A DNA stretch of 64,000 nt from contig JAQTYN010000009.1 of the NCBI GenBank assembly GCA_028688275.1, positions 1 through 64,000 on the forward strand. Direction: 5' to 3'. The DNA comes from Gallionella sp. (GTDB lineage Bacteria > Pseudomonadota > Gammaproteobacteria > Burkholderiales > Gallionellaceae). Positions 44,747 to 54,185 of the stretch are shown in pieces (position 1 is the first letter of the stretch; the number at the start of each line of letters is the position of its first letter). The notes under the pieces were generated by a model. It was not told the DNA's origin. It ran no database searches and worked only from the letters and a program-made list of their open reading frames with translations. The position numbers and the translations under genes are program-made.

Positions 44747-46145
44747 TTAAAATATTTTTGCCCAGCCGATATGCATACAGACTACTCGGATGAAATTCAA
44801 AATTGACCTCCCTATGTGTTATATCCCGTGTAATTGTTCGTGTGGTAACCATAATTGGTTGCCTAACATTTGGATTTTGCCGAACGAACTCAATGCAGTT
44901 GTTTAGCTGGGAATGATCTTCTACAGGTCTATCAGACCACTTAACTTCTACTGCCCAAATTGGCTTTTGGGTTTCGCTACCTAGCGACACAATATCGACT
45001 TCACCTGTTTTCCAGCGTGCATAATACAAAGTAAAGTTTTCGCTATGCTGCCATTGACTGAATATCGCCGTTTCCGTTAACTGTCCCATTTCTGGTGAGT
45101 CTGCTTCAACTTGTCCGAATAATGCGGCTCGCATTGATGGATTTGTCAGATAGACTTTGAAGCTCACAGCCCGCTTAAACCGTTTAGCATTTTGGTCAAT
45201 GCGCTCTACTCTGATAATTAAAAATGCTGCCTCAAGATAATCAAGGTAGCGATTGATGGTGTTTTTCGCAACACCAGCATAGATTGAAAGTGCTTCGAGT
45301 GACACCTCATTACCAGTGTTATACGCTAGCGTGGTAAAAAGACGGTTAAGTTCTTGAATATCACTAATGCCATAAAGACTTGGTAAGTCCCTGAGTAGCA
45401 CTTTGTCGATTATATCGCTCTTAATATACTGTTGAGTGTTCTTGCGAATGGTCTCAGAAAATACAGCTTCAGGATACCCGCCATAGTTTAAGTAATTTAC
45501 AAATTCTTCGTTTAATCCTGCTATGTCACGTACTGTACTAAAAGTGGAATCTGTACCATCTATCAGTTCTGACTCCCTATCAATAAACCTTAAATACTCT
45601 GCAAATGTAAGTGGTGGCAACACAAAATCGGTAAAGCGTCCTGCACCAGATTCATTACTCTTTAAACGCAAAGCCGCTGCCGCCGATCCAGTAACAACAA
45701 ATCTATATGAGACATAAGAGTCAACAAGCGATTTAAGGTGCACTTCCCAGCCTTTGAGGTATTGAACTTCGTCAAAGAAAATGAATAACTCAGTATCTCT
45801 TCCATGAACGAATGCAGTCGTAAAAAATTCCAATAATCTTTCAAGCGCAATACCTGTATACAAGGGCGTCTCTAGGGATAAATACAAAATATTTTTTCCT
45901 GAGACCCCAGCTTTCAGCAACTTATCTATTGAATGGTGAACCATGACGGTTTTTCCTACCCTACGTGGTCCCATGAGAACCACAGCCCGATTAACACTTC
46001 TATCTATTACTTGAGCAATGAAGGGATCAAAATAGGTTCGTCTTGGCATCTCACTGTATCGTTTGTCGATTCCAACGTGATCCGTCCACCATGGATTGTC
46101 AAACTGGAGGCGCTTCATAATATCAATTTCAGAAATTTCCAGCAT
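44721..46145 (-). CDS. AAA ATPase with DUF4143 domain
   Basis: The 474-residue protein has an AAA_14 ATPase part (Walker A MGPRRVGKTV, acidic FIFFDEVQYL) and a C-terminal DUF4143 region with a PD-(D/E)XK-like pattern (GEVDIVSLG then WAVEVKWS). Members are widespread, scattered and of unknown role, often with signs of horizontal transfer. An AGGAG site stands seven bases before the ATG at 46145. It is inserted beside a decayed methyltransferase, which suggests a former mobile or defence region. Confidence 0.88.
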   Translation of the reverse strand: MLEISEIDIMKRLQFDNPWWTDHVGIDKRYSEMPRRTYFDPFIAQVIDRSVNRAVVLMGPRRVGKTVMVHHSIDKLLKAGVSGKNILYLSLETPLYTGIALERLLEFFTTAFVHGRDTELFIFFDEVQYLKGWEVHLKSLVDSYVSYRFVVTGSAAAALRLKSNESGAGRFTDFVLPPLTFAEYLRFIDRESELIDGTDSTFSTVRDIAGLNEEFVNYLNYGGYPEAVFSETIRKNTQQYIKSDIIDKVLLRDLPSLYGISDIQELNRLFTTLAYNTGNEVSLEALSIYAGVAKNTINRYLDYLEAAFLIIRVERIDQNAKRFKRAVSFKVYLTNPSMRAALFGQVEADSPEMGQLTETAIFSQWQHSENFTLYYARWKTGEVDIVSLGSETQKPIWAVEVKWSDRPVEDHSQLNNCIEFVRQNPNVRQPIMVTTRTITRDITHREVNFEFHPSSLYAYRLGKNILRAKFNTVV

Positions 46146-46167
46146 TTTTGAGCTCCTTTTCTTAAGG

Positions 46168-46228
46168 TAAGATTAGTCTAGTGACACTAATTCTAGCACG
46201 TTGTAATAAGATCAACGCTCTAATCTTA
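46168..46228. promoter_or_regulatory. Inverted repeat upstream of the AAA gene
   Basis: TAAGATTAG and CTAATCTTA are perfect inverted copies about 43 bases apart, enclosing a second small palindrome AGTGACACT. They lie between the divergent AAA and thrC genes and may be an operator or a hairpin. No factor can be named. Confidence 0.35.
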
Positions 46229-46437
46229 AAATGCCATTTTTCGATAAATTGCTTGGGTGTCATGTCGGTGGAGGTCGGTTGAGCAAGGCGCGAAGATTAA
46301 CAGGGATTGGCAGCGATGTGCTTTGGGATTTTGCTGGGGAATAGGGATTTCCCCGCATCCAAACCTGAAAAAATCCGCGATGTCGTGAGATAATCCGCGC
46401 CTTGACTTTGTTTTTGACCTTAATCCGAAAGAAACCC

Positions 46438-47844
46438 ATGAAATACACCAGCACGCGTGGCGGGATGGCCGCTAAATCTTTTACTGAAATTCTGTTGGGC
46501 GGCTTGGCTGAAGATGGCGGCTTGGCCGTGCCCGATCATTACCCCGTGTTTAGTGCTGCCGAACTCGCTGCGATGCGCGGCATGAATTACCGCGAACTGG
46601 CGTTTGAAGTGATTAGCCGTTTCGCGACCGATATTCCTGCGGAGGATTTGAAAACCATTCTCAACAAAACCTACACCGCCGCCGCTTTTGGTAGTGACGT
46701 AATTACCCCGATCAAAACGCTCGCACCCAATCTGCATATTTTAGGGCTGTCCAATGGCCCGACTTTGGCATTCAAAGATGTGGCGATGCAGTTGTTGGGC
46801 AATTTGTTTGAATACGCCTTGGCGAAAGACGGCGCGACCTTAAACATTCTCGGTGGTACGTCAGGCGATACGGGATCGGCAGCCGAATACGCCATGCGTG
46901 GCAAGCGCGGGATTCGCGTGTTTATGTTGTCGCCATTGGGCAAAATGAGTCCGTTCCAAACCGCGCAAATGTTCACCTTACAAGACCCGAACATCTTCAA
47001 TATCGCCGTTACCGCGCCGTTTGATGCCTGTCAGGACATGGTCAAAGCGGTGTCGAATGATTTGGATTTCAAAGCCAAATATCAAATCGGTACGGTCAAC
47101 TCGATTAACTGGGCACGGGTGACGGCACAAACGGTTTATTACTTCCAAACGTATTTCGCCCTGACGGAAAACAACAGCCAAAAAGTCTCTTTCGCTGTGC
47201 CTTCGGGCAATTTTGGCAATGTGTGCGCGGGTCATATTGCCCGTCAAATGGGCTTGCCGATTGCTAAATTGATCGTCGCGACCAATGAAAATAACGTGTT
47301 AGACGAATTCTTCAAAACAGGGATTTATCGTCCGCGCGCCGAAACGATGCACACCACCAGCCCGTCTATGGACATTACCAAAGCCTCTAATTTCGAGCGT
47401 TTTGTGTATGACTTGGTGGGTCGCGATCCGCAGGTGCTGAAAGGTTTGTGGCAACAACTGGAAACCAGGGGTTATTTTGACTTAAACGACACGCCTTATT
47501 TTGCCAAAGTACAAGAATTTGGCGTGGCTTCAGGGGCGAGCAATCACGCGGATCGTATCGCAACGATTCGTCGCGTGTATCAAGAATACGGCTTTGTGAT
47601 GGATCCGCATACCGCCGATGGCTTGAAAGCGGGACTGGAAAACCGCGATGCGGATATTCCACTGGTGTGCTTGGAAACTGCATTGCCTGCGAAATTTGAA
47701 GAAACCATCCAAGAAGCACTAGGGATTGCGCCGACTCGCCCAGCGGGCTATGAAAATATCGAAAGCTTGCCACAACGTTTTGATGTGCTGCCACCTGAAG
47801 TCGCGCAACTCAAAGCCTTTATCGCGGCGCGTGTACCACTTTAA
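46438..47844 (+). CDS. thrC: Threonine synthase
   Basis: The PLP enzyme makes threonine from O-phosphohomoserine. From the ATG at 46438 it has 468 residues and begins with the typical MKYTSTRGG. The PLP lysine is Lys113 (TLAFKDVAMQLLG), and the phosphate-binding GGTSGDTGSAA follows. It belongs to the long class found in proteobacteria. An in-frame ATG at 46402 has no family support. The purU gene follows nine bases later. No hom gene is in view. Confidence 0.96.
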   Translation: MKYTSTRGGMAAKSFTEILLGGLAEDGGLAVPDHYPVFSAAELAAMRGMNYRELAFEVISRFATDIPAEDLKTILNKTYTAAAFGSDVITPIKTLAPNLHILGLSNGPTLAFKDVAMQLLGNLFEYALAKDGATLNILGGTSGDTGSAAEYAMRGKRGIRVFMLSPLGKMSPFQTAQMFTLQDPNIFNIAVTAPFDACQDMVKAVSNDLDFKAKYQIGTVNSINWARVTAQTVYYFQTYFALTENNSQKVSFAVPSGNFGNVCAGHIARQMGLPIAKLIVATNENNVLDEFFKTGIYRPRAETMHTTSPSMDITKASNFERFVYDLVGRDPQVLKGLWQQLETRGYFDLNDTPYFAKVQEFGVASGASNHADRIATIRRVYQEYGFVMDPHTADGLKAGLENRDADIPLVCLETALPAKFEETIQEALGIAPTRPAGYENIESLPQRFDVLPPEVAQLKAFIAARVPL

Positions 47845-47853
47845 GTCGTCAAT

Positions 47854-48708
47854 ATGACCACACCCCATCGTTATACGCTCACCATTTCCTGCCCAGATCG
47901 GGCAGGCATTATCGCTGCCGTCACAGGTTTTATCGCCCAACATGGCGGCTTTATTGTGGAAGCGAGCTATCACACCGATCAAGAAACCCAGCAGTTTTTT
48001 ATGCGCCAAGAAATAGAGGCGGATTCTTTGCCGTTTTCGGCAGCGGAATTTGACACGTTTTTTGCACCGCTGGCACAAGAATTTGCCATGCGTAGTCAAC
48101 TGACGGATTCAGCGATTAAAAAACGCCTAGTGCTATTGGTCAGCCAGCAAGATCATTGTTTGAACGACTTGCTACATCGTTGGCGCAGTGGCGAATTGTT
48201 GGTGGATATTCCGTGTGTGATTTCCAACCACGAAAATTTACGCAGCTTTGTCGAGTGGCATGGCATCCCGTTTCATTACGTGCCGATGCAAGACAAAGCC
48301 GCTGGGTTTGCCCGCATCGCCGCTTTATTTGATGCGGCACAGGGCGACATCATGGTGTTAGCGCGCTATATGCAAATTTTGCCGCCTGCCTTGTGCCGCC
48401 AGTATGCGGGCAAAATCATCAACATACATCACAGCTTTTTGCCGTCGTTTATTGGCGCAAAGCCTTATCATCAAGCACATCAACGCGGCGTGAAACTGAT
48501 TGGCGCGACTTGTCACTATGTGTCGGACGAACTGGATGCTGGGCCGATTATTGAGCAAGACACCTTGCGCATCGACCACGCGGATTCGATTGAAGATTTG
48601 GTGCGCTACGGACGCGATATTGAAAAATCCGTGTTAGCACGCGGGCTGCGCTATCACGTCGAGGATCGCGTGCTGATCTGTGGCAACAAAACCATTGTGT
48701 TCCGTTAA
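47854..48708 (+). CDS. purU: Formyltetrahydrofolate deformylase
   Basis: The 284-residue protein has an N-terminal ACT domain (YTLTISCPDRAGIIAAVTGF) and a C-terminal formyltransferase-type domain with INIHHSFLPSFIGAKPYHQA and SDELDAGPIIEQD, which hold the catalytic His and Asp. It releases formate from 10-formyl-tetrahydrofolate to balance one-carbon pools. Its length fits E. coli PurU (280). Confidence 0.96.
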   Translation: MTTPHRYTLTISCPDRAGIIAAVTGFIAQHGGFIVEASYHTDQETQQFFMRQEIEADSLPFSAAEFDTFFAPLAQEFAMRSQLTDSAIKKRLVLLVSQQDHCLNDLLHRWRSGELLVDIPCVISNHENLRSFVEWHGIPFHYVPMQDKAAGFARIAALFDAAQGDIMVLARYMQILPPALCRQYAGKIINIHHSFLPSFIGAKPYHQAHQRGVKLIGATCHYVSDELDAGPIIEQDTLRIDHADSIEDLVRYGRDIEKSVLARGLRYHVEDRVLICGNKTIVFR

Positions 48709-48745
48709 TTCCCCTTGTTAGCAACCTCACGCTAGATGACTATCC

Positions 48746-49756
48746 ATGATTGAAGTTAAAAACTTGCACTATCGCTATGCCAGCAAACAAGCTTTGCATA
48801 ATGTGTCATTTAAGCTAGAACCAGCCAGCATTACAGCACTGGTTGGCAGTAATGGCGCAGGTAAATCGACCTTGTTGCGCTGTATGGCGGCGTTGGATAA
48901 TCCCTTTTCGGGTTCAATTACCCTGTGGGGGAAAAGTACACATGAAGATCCCCGTGGTTGTCATCGACTGTTAGGTTATCTATCTGATCAATTTGGTTTG
49001 TACGACAATCTGACGGTTAAGCAATCGTTGACCTATATGGCGTTGGCGCACAAGATTCCACATTTTGATGTGGAAGCACGAGTCGAACAAGTGGCCTCTC
49101 AACTGAGCTTGACCGACCGTTTGCACCAAAAAACGGGGGAGTTGTCACGAGGGTTTCGTCAACGCGTTGCTATTGCACAAGCCATTATTCATCAACCTAA
49201 ATTGCTGCTACTCGACGAACCAGCGTCTGGGCTCGATCCCGAAGCCCGCATGGAGTTGTCTGCATTGTTAAAGCAACTTGCCATTCAAGGGATGACCATT
49301 ATGGTGTCGTCTCATATTTTGAGTGAACTTGACGATTATTGCAGTCATATGCTAAAGCTCAATGAAGGTGCAGTGGTGAGCTTTGAATCCCTGAATAATT
49401 ATCAAAACGATCACTCTCAAGTATTGCGTATGCTACTGAGTCGTCCGACTGCGAATGCGGGTAAAACACTCGCTGCGCAGTTAAATGTGAGCCAAGTGGT
49501 TGGCGAAGGGGCTGCTTTTCAATTTACCTTCAAAGGCAAAATTACCGAGCAATCGGTGTTGCTGTTTAATCTCGTCAATGCAGGCTTGCCCGTGGCTGAA
49601 ATTGTGGTGGTGAAACGAAATTTACAAGATCGTTATTTATCTGATATTCGCTTGAATACCGCCATTAAGCAAGATAACGACAAACTTAAACAAGATGAGC
49701 AACTGGCATATGCCAGTGTAGGTGCTGAAGAGCATCCCCCCGCACCGATAGACTAA
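48746..49756 (+). CDS. ABC transporter ATPase
   Basis: The 336-residue ATPase has Walker A (GSNGAGKST, near residue 36), signature LSRGFRQR, Walker B LLLLDEP and the switch histidine in SSHILSEL. About 100 residues beyond the nucleotide domain form a C-terminal extension. Together with the membrane gene 20 bases downstream it forms an ABC-2-type exporter. The substrate is unknown; no accessory membrane-fusion gene is nearby. Confidence 0.92.
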   Translation: MIEVKNLHYRYASKQALHNVSFKLEPASITALVGSNGAGKSTLLRCMAALDNPFSGSITLWGKSTHEDPRGCHRLLGYLSDQFGLYDNLTVKQSLTYMALAHKIPHFDVEARVEQVASQLSLTDRLHQKTGELSRGFRQRVAIAQAIIHQPKLLLLDEPASGLDPEARMELSALLKQLAIQGMTIMVSSHILSELDDYCSHMLKLNEGAVVSFESLNNYQNDHSQVLRMLLSRPTANAGKTLAAQLNVSQVVGEGAAFQFTFKGKITEQSVLLFNLVNAGLPVAEIVVVKRNLQDRYLSDIRLNTAIKQDNDKLKQDEQLAYASVGAEEHPPAPID

Positions 49757-49775
49757 CCTTACACCTGGAGTCGAT

Positions 49776-51599
49776 ATGATCTTCAATGCAGAATTCCAAC
49801 GCAATATATGGCTGGAAATCAATTTCCCCCGCCTGATTACCATCCCTTTGGTCTTAGCACTGGTCTTTTGGGCATTTTTTATGTCGAATGCCAATTCAGA
49901 CGTGAGTATTGATGAAATGGGGACTCACCTCAGTAATGCGGCACTTTCATTGTTTTCCATCATTACCATACTATGGGGAACCCAACTTGCCAGTCACAGC
50001 CTGACCGAAGAGGCGCAAGCCCAAACTTGGGATTGGCAACGCTTATCAGCACAAAGCCCTACTGCACTTATTTTTGGTAAGCTTTTCGGCAGTACGATTT
50101 TGGCTTGGTACGGCGGGATATGTTGCTTAATTGTCTACATGCTTTTTGCAAATTCGACGTTAGACGGTATTCGGGTGGAATGGCTGGTACTGGCTATCTT
50201 CAGTGCCATTTTCGTTCATGCCTCCGCGATGTTACTGACGCTGACCACCCCGCCAGAACAACGCCCTGCGTATCAACAGAAACATGGCATGAGTTTCGCC
50301 AAAATGTTTATGTTGCTAATGGCACTGTATGGTAGTGGAATGTTGTTATTGAGCTGGACTAATGATAATTTGGCCAATATTCATTGGTATGGCATGGAGT
50401 TTAAATTATTGCCCTTTAGCGCGTGGAGCATGTTTATTTGGGCATTATGGGCGGTGTTTGGGTGCATTAAGCGCACATCTACGCTTTTGCGTAGCCCGAC
50501 TACACCCACCGCTTGGCTCACATTCGTCTTGTTTTGTATGGTGTATTTTGTAGGATTTACCCCTGCAAGCACGACACCAGTCGATGATTTTATCACCCAT
50601 ACAAAAGGTGGGGTCGCATTTACGGTCACCTATTGTCTATTGTGCGGCATGACCTTGATGGAAGACAAAGCCCCTTTGCAATGGCGGCTCTGGATAGATG
50701 CCTTCAAAAACAAAGAGTTTAAGCACGCTTGGCAAAACACACCACGCTGGATTGCGACCTTCTTCATTAGCATTTTGGTTTTGCTCATCGCACTCCCTGG
50801 AAGCTCACCAGATGTCAGAATTTTTCTCCCTGTCGCGCTATTTTTGTTTATGCGTGACATTGCCGTGCTGTACTGGTTTCACTGGACACCACAACCCAAA
50901 AGACCTTATTTAGCATTTTCCATTTACTTATTGCTGGTTTATCTGTTATTGCCCTTTCTTTTCAGACCGCTTAATTGGTTGTTCTATCCCAAAGCGGACA
51001 ACCCCGTGATTACCCTTGTGGTTTTTTTAGTAGAAGCGATTGTGGCGATGGCATTCTTGCTACAACGTTGGGAACAATATTTTTCTGCGGAATTTATTCG
51101 TGACGAAGAAGAGGAAATATTGCAAAACTCTCTGGTTGAGAACGAAAAAGTAATTTATGCCGCACGCATCAGCATTGGGATACAAGCTCCTTTATTTTTA
51201 TCAGGTTTAGGGATCATCGCACTAGGATTTTTGATTCACTTTTACAGCCCAATCGCAAACGCCAATACGCTTGATAATGCTCTGCTTTGGGCTGCCATGT
51301 TGGGAGGATTGGGATGTTGGCTTTGGGCTTTTGTGCGACATATCTTTGCGCGACGCAACACCCAACTCACGTTTACCAATAAACGGGTGATTGTCAAAAT
51401 TGGCTTTCCATTACAGCAAAATATAGAACTGCCTTTAGGCAAAATCGGCAGTATTCAAGTCACCCAAACCCAGCGCGGACGGATATTCAATTACGGCAAC
51501 ATCATCATCAATAGCATTGGCAATCCGCAAATTACCGTACCTGATATTGCCAACCCCAGCCAGTTCCGTCGTACCTTGATGGAGGCACAACCGCATTAA
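49776..51599 (+). CDS. ABC-2-type membrane subunit fused to a PH-like domain
   Basis: The 607-residue protein has about eleven hydrophobic helices in residues 20-510 and then a soluble end. The end (about 525-605) reads RRNTQLTFTNKRVIVKIG, followed by IELPLGKIGSIQV and NYGNIIINSIGNP, which is the pattern of a bacterial PH domain (bPH_2/DUF304). PH domains of this type are usually stand-alone or on small membrane proteins. Here one is joined to the permease of an ABC pair. Lipid binding or oligomer formation is possible; neither is shown. Confidence 0.8.
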   Translation: MIFNAEFQRNIWLEINFPRLITIPLVLALVFWAFFMSNANSDVSIDEMGTHLSNAALSLFSIITILWGTQLASHSLTEEAQAQTWDWQRLSAQSPTALIFGKLFGSTILAWYGGICCLIVYMLFANSTLDGIRVEWLVLAIFSAIFVHASAMLLTLTTPPEQRPAYQQKHGMSFAKMFMLLMALYGSGMLLLSWTNDNLANIHWYGMEFKLLPFSAWSMFIWALWAVFGCIKRTSTLLRSPTTPTAWLTFVLFCMVYFVGFTPASTTPVDDFITHTKGGVAFTVTYCLLCGMTLMEDKAPLQWRLWIDAFKNKEFKHAWQNTPRWIATFFISILVLLIALPGSSPDVRIFLPVALFLFMRDIAVLYWFHWTPQPKRPYLAFSIYLLLVYLLLPFLFRPLNWLFYPKADNPVITLVVFLVEAIVAMAFLLQRWEQYFSAEFIRDEEEEILQNSLVENEKVIYAARISIGIQAPLFLSGLGIIALGFLIHFYSPIANANTLDNALLWAAMLGGLGCWLWAFVRHIFARRNTQLTFTNKRVIVKIGFPLQQNIELPLGKIGSIQVTQTQRGRIFNYGNIIINSIGNPQITVPDIANPSQFRRTLMEAQPH

Positions 51600-51662
51600 G
51601 CGCACAGACTGCGCGCCCATTCCTCGCTATAATCCGCCCTCAATTCTTGATGCGGGGCGGAT

Positions 51663-53948
51663 ATGAACAAAATTTTGAAATATAGCTTATGGACTATAGG
51701 CGGTATCGTCGGCGTGACGGCAGCGGGTGCGGGTTATTTGGCAGCCACCTTTAATCCCAACGATTACAAAGACAGGGTTATTCAAGCCGTTAAAGACAGC
51801 AAACAACGCGATTTACATCTGGATGGCGACATCAAACTGATGTTCTTCCCCAGCATAGGCGTAAGCTTAAGCAAAGTTTCTCTTTCCGAATTTAAGTCCC
51901 CTCAGCCATTTGCGGCGATTGATTCCGCGAGTGTTTCCTTGGCGGTGATGCCTCTATTGCAAAAAAACATTGTTGTCGATGAAGTGGTGCTGAATGGTTT
52001 GCAAGCCACCTTAATTAAACATGCGGATGGCACAACCAACATTGACGATTTGCTCAAAAAAGCTCCGAATCAAGCCGCAACCAAAAGTGCGCCCGTTAAA
52101 TTTGATATTGCTTCCGTCACCATCAACAAAACCAATCTGAGCTATGTCGATGAAGGCAGCGGCGCAAAATACGCCCTTCAGGATTTTAAGCTGCAAACAG
52201 GCCGCATTGCCGAAGGTGTGCCGAGCAAAATTGCCTTGTCATTGGGCGTGCAAGCCAATCAGCCTAAGGTGAATGTCAATGCCACGCTGAATGGCACGCT
52301 GACCTTCGATTTAGAAAAACAACTGTTCCAACTGGCGGGCATGGAGCTGCAAGCCACGGGGAGCGCGCTGGACATCAGCGATCTCAAACTAAAAGTGGGC
52401 GGCGATGCCCATGCCGATGTCCCGCGCAAAGACTATGGCGTGAAGCAGTTCAATTTGTCGGTAAGTGGCGTGAAGGTGAAAGACGCGTTTGAAGCCACCT
52501 TGGATGCGCCCGCTTTGGGCATGAATGATAAGCAATTCACAGGCGACAAGCTGATGCTCAATGCCAAGATGGACGGGGCAATGGGTAAAATCGTCGCCGC
52601 ATTGTCTATGCCCAGTGTCGAAAGTGACCCACTTTCCTTTAAAGTCAGCGACTTGGCGTTAGACTTGGACGTACAGCAAGCGGATCAAGCCTTTAAAATC
52701 AAACTCAGTTCACCGCTGTCAGGCAATATTCAAGAACAGCAATTTAACTTGAGCAATCTGGTCATCGCCCTGAATGCCACAGGGGATAAATTCCCTGGCA
52801 AATCCATCAGCAGTGAAATGAAAGGCAGCGTGCAAGCCAATGCCTTGAAACAAACCGTGCAAGTCGCATTGGCGGGCGGGCTGTTGCAAAGCCAGATTAA
52901 AGCCAAAATCGGCGTGGCAAATTTTGCCAATCCTGCGATTAACTTCGATATTGAGCTAGATCAATTGGATGCCGATTTATACCTGCCGAAAAAAGCCGCT
53001 GACGCGCCTAAAACAACCACGCCTGAACAACCGTTTGACTTGTCTGCCCTGCGCAAACTGAATCTGAATGGTAGTTTGCGCATCGGTGCGCTCAAGGTCG
53101 CTAACGTCAAATCTAAAAATGTGCGGATTGATGTCAAAGCGAATCAAGGTTTAGTCAATATCAGCCCGCTTTCTGCCAACTTGTACGACGGCAGTGTCAA
53201 CGGTAGCGTGAGCGTGGATGCCTCACAAGCCACGCCCAGCTTTGCCATTCGCCAAAGTCTGGTGGGCATCAATGTCGCTGCCTTGACCAAAGATGCAGCC
53301 GATTTTGACACGCTGGAAGGCAAAGGGAATGTCAATCTGGATGTCACCACCCAAGGTGATCGCGTCAGCGTATTGAAAAAAGCCTTGAATGGCAGCATGT
53401 CGCTGAATCTGGCGGACGGCGCGATTCGAGGCTTCAATGTCGCCAAGAAAATTCGGGATGCTAAAAGTTCATTAGGCAGCAGCACCAGCTCCGCAAATAA
53501 AGAGGAAAAAACCGACTTTAGCGAATTAAAAGCCAGCTTCAGCATCCGCCAAGGCGTAGCACATAACGAAGATTTATCCTTAAAATCCCCGTTGATTCGA
53601 CTGGGTGGTATCGGCGATATTAACGTCGGCAACGACAGCATGAATTACCTCGCCAAAGCCACGATTGCCCGCACCTTGGAAGGTCAGGGCGGCAAAGACC
53701 AAGTTGGCGGCCTCACCATTCCTTTGCGCATCAGCGGCGCGTTTACTGACTTGAAATACAATTTGGATTTCAGCTCCATGGTGAGCGATAACGCCAAGCA
53801 AGAAATTGCCGCCAAAAAAGCGGAAGTACAACAACAGGTCCAACAAAAAGTCGATGCGCAAAAAGCAGCGGCACAACAGCAAGTGGACATCAAAAAAGAA
53901 GAAGCTAAAACCAAATTGCAAACTGGTTTGCGAGGATTATTTAAGTAA
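51663..53948 (+). CDS. AsmA-family protein
   Basis: The 761-residue protein has one N-terminal membrane anchor (ILKYSLWTIGGIVGVTAAGAG) and an AsmA start (LAATFNPNDYKDRVIQAVKD, LMFFPSIGVSLSKVSLSEF). The long beta-rich part ends in the AsmA_2 region with GNVNLDVTTQGDRVS and LSLKSPLIRLGGIGDINVG. AsmA-like proteins bridge the periplasm and are thought to carry phospholipids to the outer membrane. The last 45 residues are a Lys/Gln/Ala coiled coil (about 715-755), which is unusual but seen in some relatives. Confidence 0.9.
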   Translation: MNKILKYSLWTIGGIVGVTAAGAGYLAATFNPNDYKDRVIQAVKDSKQRDLHLDGDIKLMFFPSIGVSLSKVSLSEFKSPQPFAAIDSASVSLAVMPLLQKNIVVDEVVLNGLQATLIKHADGTTNIDDLLKKAPNQAATKSAPVKFDIASVTINKTNLSYVDEGSGAKYALQDFKLQTGRIAEGVPSKIALSLGVQANQPKVNVNATLNGTLTFDLEKQLFQLAGMELQATGSALDISDLKLKVGGDAHADVPRKDYGVKQFNLSVSGVKVKDAFEATLDAPALGMNDKQFTGDKLMLNAKMDGAMGKIVAALSMPSVESDPLSFKVSDLALDLDVQQADQAFKIKLSSPLSGNIQEQQFNLSNLVIALNATGDKFPGKSISSEMKGSVQANALKQTVQVALAGGLLQSQIKAKIGVANFANPAINFDIELDQLDADLYLPKKAADAPKTTTPEQPFDLSALRKLNLNGSLRIGALKVANVKSKNVRIDVKANQGLVNISPLSANLYDGSVNGSVSVDASQATPSFAIRQSLVGINVAALTKDAADFDTLEGKGNVNLDVTTQGDRVSVLKKALNGSMSLNLADGAIRGFNVAKKIRDAKSSLGSSTSSANKEEKTDFSELKASFSIRQGVAHNEDLSLKSPLIRLGGIGDINVGNDSMNYLAKATIARTLEGQGGKDQVGGLTIPLRISGAFTDLKYNLDFSSMVSDNAKQEIAAKKAEVQQQVQQKVDAQKAAAQQQVDIKKEEAKTKLQTGLRGLFK

Positions 53949-53949
53949 T

Positions 53950-54168
53950 GAGTCCCCTCGCCCACCAGTGGGCATAGGTATCTACACAATTCATGGCGCA
54001 TTTCTGAGTATGCCCATATTTTGAAGAAAAAAGATTGATTAACGCTAATAGGATGATTTGCAATTAAAATCATAGCGAACCTGCTCCTCCCCCTAGCAGG
54101 GGGAGGGAATATGGCAAGTAGTTAACGAGTTGTGTAGATACTCATGCACCCATGGGCGAGGGGAGTAT
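53950..54168. repeat. Palindromic MITE-like element
   Basis: Arms of about 40 bases, starting CCCCTCGCCCACCAGTGGGC and ending TATCTACACAA, occur inverted at 53950-53990 and 54130-54168. Between them lies AT-rich sequence and a hairpin CTCCCCCTAGCAGGGGGAG at 54085-54103, which resembles the dispersed repeats at 8840 and 15804. No open frame is inside. It fills the whole gap between the AsmA gene and coaX. Confidence 0.6.
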
Positions 54169-54185
54169 AGGTAGGATTCCGCTGA

